The notes under the pieces are model-generated. The model did not search any database. It was not told where the DNA came from and saw only the letters and a program-made list of their open reading frames with translations. The position numbers and the translations under genes are program-made. Shown in pieces: positions 6,178-9,093 of a stretch of DNA of 9,093 bases. Each line of letters starts with the position of its first letter. Positions within the stretch are counted from its first letter, which is position 1. The stretch is from Caldifarciminota bacterium (GTDB lineage: Bacteria > Hydrothermota > Tepidihabitantia > SM23-42): assembly GCA_023128195.1 (NCBI GenBank), contig JAGMEL010000251.1:1-9093 (forward strand), in the 5' to 3' direction.

Positions 6178-7179
6178 ATGAAACATGAAACGATCCGCTT
6201 AGCCCACGGGGCTGGAGGTCTGTTAACGAGCCGATTGATTAAGGACGTCATTTTAAAGTATTTCAATAACAAAATAATAAAACGACTTGAAGATTCTGCT
6301 GAGGTGAATATTAAAAGTAGAAATATCGCCTTTACCACAGATTCCTATGTTATAAATCCTATTTTCTTCCCGGGTGGAGATATTGGTAAACTCGCAATCT
6401 GCGGAACTGTAAATGATCTTGCAATGAAAGGCGCCATTCCAGAATTCATTTCATTTTCATTGATTATCGAAGAAGGATTTCCATTTAGAGACTTAGAAAA
6501 AATACTTAAATCAGCATCCCGGGCTGCTAGAAAAGCAAAAATCCAGGTTGTCTGTGGTGATACAAAGGTCGTAGAAAAAGGTAAGGCAGATAAAATCTTT
6601 ATTACAACTTCAGGGATTGGAATTATTAAAATAGATTTGACCAAGGAAAAAATAAAAGTTGGAGACGTTGTATTGGTAAGCGGTACTATTGGTGATCACG
6701 GCATAACAATAGTGAACGAAAGATTAGACCTGGGATTAAAATCAAGTATAAAAAGTGATGTTGCACCATTAAATTTAATAACAAATAAACTTTTCAATTT
6801 TAAATCATCTATCCATTTTATGCGTGATCCGACGCGCGGCGGAATCGTCTCAGTACTCAATGAAATGATAGATAAAACTCCTTACGGCATAATGATTCAG
6901 GAAAATGACCTGCCAATAAAAAGAGAGGTTATCGGTGCAACTGAGATACTTGGTATTGACCCGCTTTATGTTGCCAATGAAGGTAAATTTGTTGCTGTTG
7001 TAGATAGAAAAGCAGCGAGACGAATCTTAAAAAGAATAAAATCCCACATCCTGGGTAGAGATGCTGCAATAATTGGAGAGATAGTAAAAAAACCAAAAGG
7101 CGTGTGGCTCAAGACAAAGATCGGCGGCACCCATCCCCTACTCCAATTAGAGGCAGAAGGATTACCCCGGATCTGCTAA
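6178..7179 (+). CDS. hypE: Hydrogenase maturation factor HypE
   Basis: 333 residues, the normal length of HypE. HypE takes the carbamoyl group made by HypF onto its C-terminal cysteine, dehydrates it to thiocyanate with ATP, and passes cyanide to the HypC-HypD complex that builds the Fe(CN)2CO part of the [NiFe]-hydrogenase site. Seen here: HGAGG at 10-14, the TDSYV ... FPGGDIGKLAICGTVNDLAMKG block (about 58-85), RDPTRGG, DPLYVANEG, and the diagnostic C-terminal PRIC with acceptor C333. This separates it from the related PurM, ThiL and SelD. The reading frame is open back to 6118, but that part is repeat sequence, so I start at ATG 6178, where homology begins; a weak GGGTGG lies just before. 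No other hyp or hydrogenase gene is in the window, so its partners must be encoded elsewhere. Confidence 0.94.
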   Translation: MKHETIRLAHGAGGLLTSRLIKDVILKYFNNKIIKRLEDSAEVNIKSRNIAFTTDSYVINPIFFPGGDIGKLAICGTVNDLAMKGAIPEFISFSLIIEEGFPFRDLEKILKSASRAARKAKIQVVCGDTKVVEKGKADKIFITTSGIGIIKIDLTKEKIKVGDVVLVSGTIGDHGITIVNERLDLGLKSSIKSDVAPLNLITNKLFNFKSSIHFMRDPTRGGIVSVLNEMIDKTPYGIMIQENDLPIKREVIGATEILGIDPLYVANEGKFVAVVDRKAARRILKRIKSHILGRDAAIIGEIVKKPKGVWLKTKIGGTHPLLQLEAEGLPRIC

Positions 7180-7193
7180 CCTTCTTCATTCTC

Positions 7194-7221
7194 TTGACTT
7201 CTAACATCTGACGATTATACT
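7194..7221 (+). promoter_or_regulatory. Sigma-70-type promoter of ribDE
   Basis: TTGACT (7194-7199), a 16-base spacer and TATACT (7216-7221), followed by ATG after ten bases. It has the same geometry and the same ATTATACT core as the promoter at 4988-5015. The start site would fall about four bases before the ATG or closer, giving a leaderless or nearly leaderless mRNA. It begins 15 bases after the hypE stop, so ribDE need not depend on hypE transcription. Confidence 0.82.
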
Positions 7222-7231
7222 TTCGGAAATT

Positions 7232-8299
7232 ATGCAGATGCAAAAAGAGTATGATGAGATGTTCATGCAACAGGCAATTTCCTTGGCTAAAAAAGGTTGG
7301 GGAAAAACCGGAACCAATCCTCTGGTTGGCGCCATAGTTGTAAAAAATAACAAAATCATAAGCCAGGGTTTTCACAGGAAAAGAGGAGAAGCACATGCCG
7401 AAGTCTGTGCCCTTGCTGACGCAGGAAGACGAGCGCAAGGTACTACACTTTATATAAATCTTGAGCCCTGCTGTTCTGCCGGTCATACGCCTCCATGTGT
7501 AGAGGCAATACGCAAGGCAAAGATAAAAAGGGTGGTTATCGGCATGACTGATCCTAACCCTCTTGTTAACGGCAAAGGAATCACATTTCTAAAACAAAAT
7601 AATATTGATGTTACAGTCAATATCCTATCGGAACAGGCTAATCAATTGAATGTATGGTATAAGAAATATATCACAACAAAAATTCCTTATATCATTCTAA
7701 AAATAGCTATCTCTAAAAATGGCAAGATTTCCGGATTTAAAGAAAAATATATTACATCCGAACCATCAAGAAAATTTGTCCATTCATTACGCGGTCAGGT
7801 AGGTGCAGTAATGGTTGGAATAAATACTGTACTCGCTGACAACCCTTATCTAACTGACAGACTTGTGGGTCGAAATAATCCGGTGCGGGTTGTGATTGAT
7901 CCGCACCTGCAGATTCCATTACAATCGAATTTTTTTAAAAAAAACAGCCGAAGGATCATTATTACACAACGTACTAATGATTCTGAGAAAATTAGAAAAT
8001 TAAATCTCTCAGGAACCGAATTAATTTTTTTGGATGGAGATTATTACCCCATAGAAACAGTTATCCAAAAACTCGGATCGCTAAATATTGGTTCATTATT
8101 AATTGAAGGTGGTGCCATTCTATTCTCACAATTTCTTGATAAAAAAATGTATGACGAGTTATTTCTCTTTGTCGCGTCAAGAAATGTTGCTGGGGGAATA
8201 CAATTTTTTGATGAAATTTCTAAGGAAATTAAATTCACAGATCTAAAATCCTTAAAAATCGGGGAGGATTTATTATACCATGTTTACAGGCATAATTGA
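7232..8299 (+). CDS. ribD: Bifunctional riboflavin biosynthesis deaminase/reductase RibD
   Basis: 355 residues, close to the usual 360-370. RibD deaminates the pyrimidine made by GTP cyclohydrolase II, then reduces its ribosyl side chain with NADPH, giving 5-amino-6-ribitylamino-uracil phosphate. The deaminase domain (about 8-145) has HAE at 55-57 (zinc ligand H55, proton shuttle E57) and C80 and C89 as the other zinc ligands, with the family spacing of 25 and 9 residues. The reductase domain (about 148-355) shows ILKIAISKNGKIS, ITSEPSR, VGAVMVGINTVLADNP, PVRVVIDP and LLIEGGA. Oddity: the segment between the cysteines is CSAGHTPP, where the usual form is SHxG(R/K)TPP. ATG 7232 fits the promoter; ATG 7238 in the same frame is possible. 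No Shine-Dalgarno is seen. The gene overlaps ribE by 20 bases. Confidence 0.95.
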   Translation: MQMQKEYDEMFMQQAISLAKKGWGKTGTNPLVGAIVVKNNKIISQGFHRKRGEAHAEVCALADAGRRAQGTTLYINLEPCCSAGHTPPCVEAIRKAKIKRVVIGMTDPNPLVNGKGITFLKQNNIDVTVNILSEQANQLNVWYKKYITTKIPYIILKIAISKNGKISGFKEKYITSEPSRKFVHSLRGQVGAVMVGINTVLADNPYLTDRLVGRNNPVRVVIDPHLQIPLQSNFFKKNSRRIIITQRTNDSEKIRKLNLSGTELIFLDGDYYPIETVIQKLGSLNIGSLLIEGGAILFSQFLDKKMYDELFLFVASRNVAGGIQFFDEISKEIKFTDLKSLKIGEDLLYHVYRHN

Positions 8300-8840
8300 A
8301 GAAAAAGGAAGAATTTCGAAAATATTAAAGGGAAAGGTACAAAAAATACATATCCAGTCTGAACTTGAGAATAAAAAAGGTGATAGCATAGCAATCCAGG
8401 GTACTTGTCTCACAGTTACTGAATTAGATAAAAAGGGATTTTTCGTAGAGGCGATGGTGCAGACCAAAGGGATAACAACATTATCTGATTGGCGAGTTGG
8501 TGACTATGTGAATCTTGAACGTGCATTAAAGATTGGCGGGCGCATTGGTGGCCATATCCTTTTAGGACATGTTGATGAAATTGGAAAATTGATACGTATA
8601 AAAGGAAATGAATATTTTTTTCAGGTGAACACAAAGAGCTCCAAATACCTAATTCCCAAAGGATCGATTGGCATTAATGGGGTTAGTTTAACCATCAGCA
8701 CTATTTCCAAAAATATCTTTACTGTTTGTTTAATCCCTTTTACATTAAACAATACCACTCTTGGTAATCTCAAAATAGGTTCATTTGTGAACATTGAATA
8801 TGACTATCTGGTAAAAATCATTACATATAAAACGCCCTAA
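8280..8840 (+). CDS. ribE: Riboflavin synthase alpha subunit
   Basis: 186 residues. It converts two 6,7-dimethyl-8-ribityllumazine molecules to riboflavin and a recyclable pyrimidine, the last step of the pathway. Two lumazine-binding halves are visible: the canonical MFTGIIEEKG start, CLTV at 43-46 and GGHILLGHVD at 90-99, then KGSIGINGVSLTI (K127) and VNIEYD (D175), the positions of the K and D known in E. coli RibE. The protein ends 11 residues after D175, whereas the E. coli enzyme has about 28 more; that tail is the trimer-forming helix. The motif MVQTKGITTL replaces the common MPETLRRTTL. The start lies inside ribD (20-base overlap), with GGGGAGG at 8261-8267 twelve bases upstream. ribBA and ribH do not follow. 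The symbol follows E. coli-type naming (ribC in some systems). Confidence 0.94.
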   Translation: MFTGIIEEKGRISKILKGKVQKIHIQSELENKKGDSIAIQGTCLTVTELDKKGFFVEAMVQTKGITTLSDWRVGDYVNLERALKIGGRIGGHILLGHVDEIGKLIRIKGNEYFFQVNTKSSKYLIPKGSIGINGVSLTISTISKNIFTVCLIPFTLNNTTLGNLKIGSFVNIEYDYLVKIITYKTP

Positions 8841-8895
8841 ATTTAACACCTGTTTCCTTTGAGCCAATCCTGGCAAGATTTTCGGTTGTTAACCC

Positions 8896-8923
8896 TTGAC
8901 TTTTATTAAAAAATGTGGATAAT
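8896..8923 (+). promoter_or_regulatory. Promoter of the gene leaving the window
   Basis: TTGACT (8896-8901), a 16-base spacer and GATAAT (8918-8923) match the form of the promoters at 4988 and 7194. Unlike those, the start codon is about 166 bases further on (9090), so this transcript has a real leader. The region 8841-8895, between ribE and this promoter, shows only a weak TTAACACC/GGTTGTTAA pairing and no clear terminator. Confidence 0.7.
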
Positions 8924-8956
8924 TATTTTAGGATATAGTTCCTATATTCTAAAATA
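8924..8956. promoter_or_regulatory. 33-base near-palindrome over the predicted transcription start
   Basis: Arms 8924-8938 and 8942-8956 (15 bases each, TTC between) match at 14 positions; the odd pair (8932/8948) is G-U in RNA. The expected start for the promoter at 8896-8923 falls within the left arm. It could be a repressor operator at the start site, or the first hairpin of the leader. It is too A/T-rich and lacks the T-tract needed for a typical terminator. Confidence 0.6.
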
Positions 8957-8959
8957 ATA

Positions 8960-9037
8960 GATTCAGACAGATTTTAACGAATGCACACAGATGCACGATA
9001 TTTTCTCCGTTTACATCTGCAAATATCCGTTTGAATC
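8960..9037 (+). repeat. Long imperfect inverted repeat in the leader
   Basis: GATTCAGACAGATTTT (8960-8975) pairs with the segment 9022-9037 ending TTTGAATC, with two mismatches and one G-U. Inside it, CAGATG (8988-8993) pairs with CATCTG (9014-9019). Words such as GCACACAGATGCACG give it the look of a degenerate dispersed repeat. It may be a folded leader element or simply a repeat insertion. Confidence 0.55.
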
Positions 9038-9040
9038 AAC

Positions 9041-9068
9041 AAGTAACCAAGCGAAGCAAGGTTAACTT
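9041..9068 (+). promoter_or_regulatory. Small stem-loop just upstream of the RBS
   Basis: AAGTAACC (9041-9048) can pair with GGTT-A-ACTT (9060-9068, one bulged A) around an 11-base loop. It ends seven bases before the Shine-Dalgarno at 9075-9081, so it could influence ribosome access. No T-run follows, so it is not a terminator. Confidence 0.35.
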
Positions 9069-9089
9069 GATAAGAAAGGAGTATAAAAA

Positions 9090-9093
9090 ATGG
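9090..9093 (+). CDS. Start codon of a gene continuing past the window
   Basis: The last four bases are ATGG, preceded by AGAAAGGAG (9073-9081) at an ideal eight-base spacing. This is a well-formed translation start behind its own promoter and a leader of about 160 bases. Nothing of the product can be seen. Confidence 0.6.

Noticed and set aside
5991..6188. 65-residue frame in the gap before hypE
   Set aside because: It starts with GTG without an RBS and its content is just the translated repeat words and hairpin; treated as repeat DNA.
7180..7231. FMN riboswitch before ribD
   Set aside because: Only 52 bases lie between hypE and ribD, too few for the element, and the promoter puts the transcript start next to the ATG.

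Overview
The window is A+T-rich, densely coded bacterial DNA in which every recognisable gene lies on the + strand. It reads as chromosomal DNA of a Gram-negative-type, uncultured-lineage bacterium. Three things suggest this: a long GreA-type protein like those of Chlamydiae and spirochaetes, an anti-sigma/bactofilin-like membrane pair, and gaps filled with short palindromic and degenerate repeats. My best guess is a candidate phylum such as WOR-3/Stahlbacteria, but this is inference from style; there is no rRNA or marker gene to prove it. I see no phage, transposase, CRISPR or tRNA.

Layout. Bases 1-183 hold no supported gene, only three palindromes of one family. Bases 221-2016 are a translationally coupled pair: a zinc-finger anti-sigma factor with two membrane segments, and a membrane protein with a bactofilin-like beta-helix that carries two TonB-box-like motifs near its N-terminus. 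A palindromic C/G-tract element (about 2036-2130) separates them from a 687-residue protein ending in a GreA domain (2167-4230). A repeat-filled gap follows, then a secreted PDZ plus coiled-coil protein (4422-4931) closed by a strong hairpin terminator. Next come a FemAB/GNAT-type acyl or aminoacyl transferase (5028-5975), another repeat-filled gap, a stand-alone hydrogenase maturation gene hypE (6178-7179), and the overlapping riboflavin pair ribD-ribE (7232-8840). The last 250 bases hold a promoter, a 33-base near-palindrome over its start site, a structured leader, and the RBS plus start codon of a gene that runs off the window.

How the genes work together. There is no single pathway. The first pair looks like an envelope-sensing regulatory module whose sigma factor is not in the window. 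ribD and ribE supply three steps of riboflavin synthesis, but ribBA and ribH are absent. HypE needs HypF, HypC and HypD from elsewhere.

The clearest cross-gene pattern concerns translation starts. Genes with their own nearby promoter (2167, 5028, 7232) have a -10 box 6-12 bases before the ATG and no Shine-Dalgarno, so they look leaderless. Genes inside operons or behind longer leaders (730, 4422, 8280, 9090) have strong GGAG-type ribosome binding sites. The best promoters all fit TTGAC(A/T), 16 bases, then a TATACT/GATAAT-like box.
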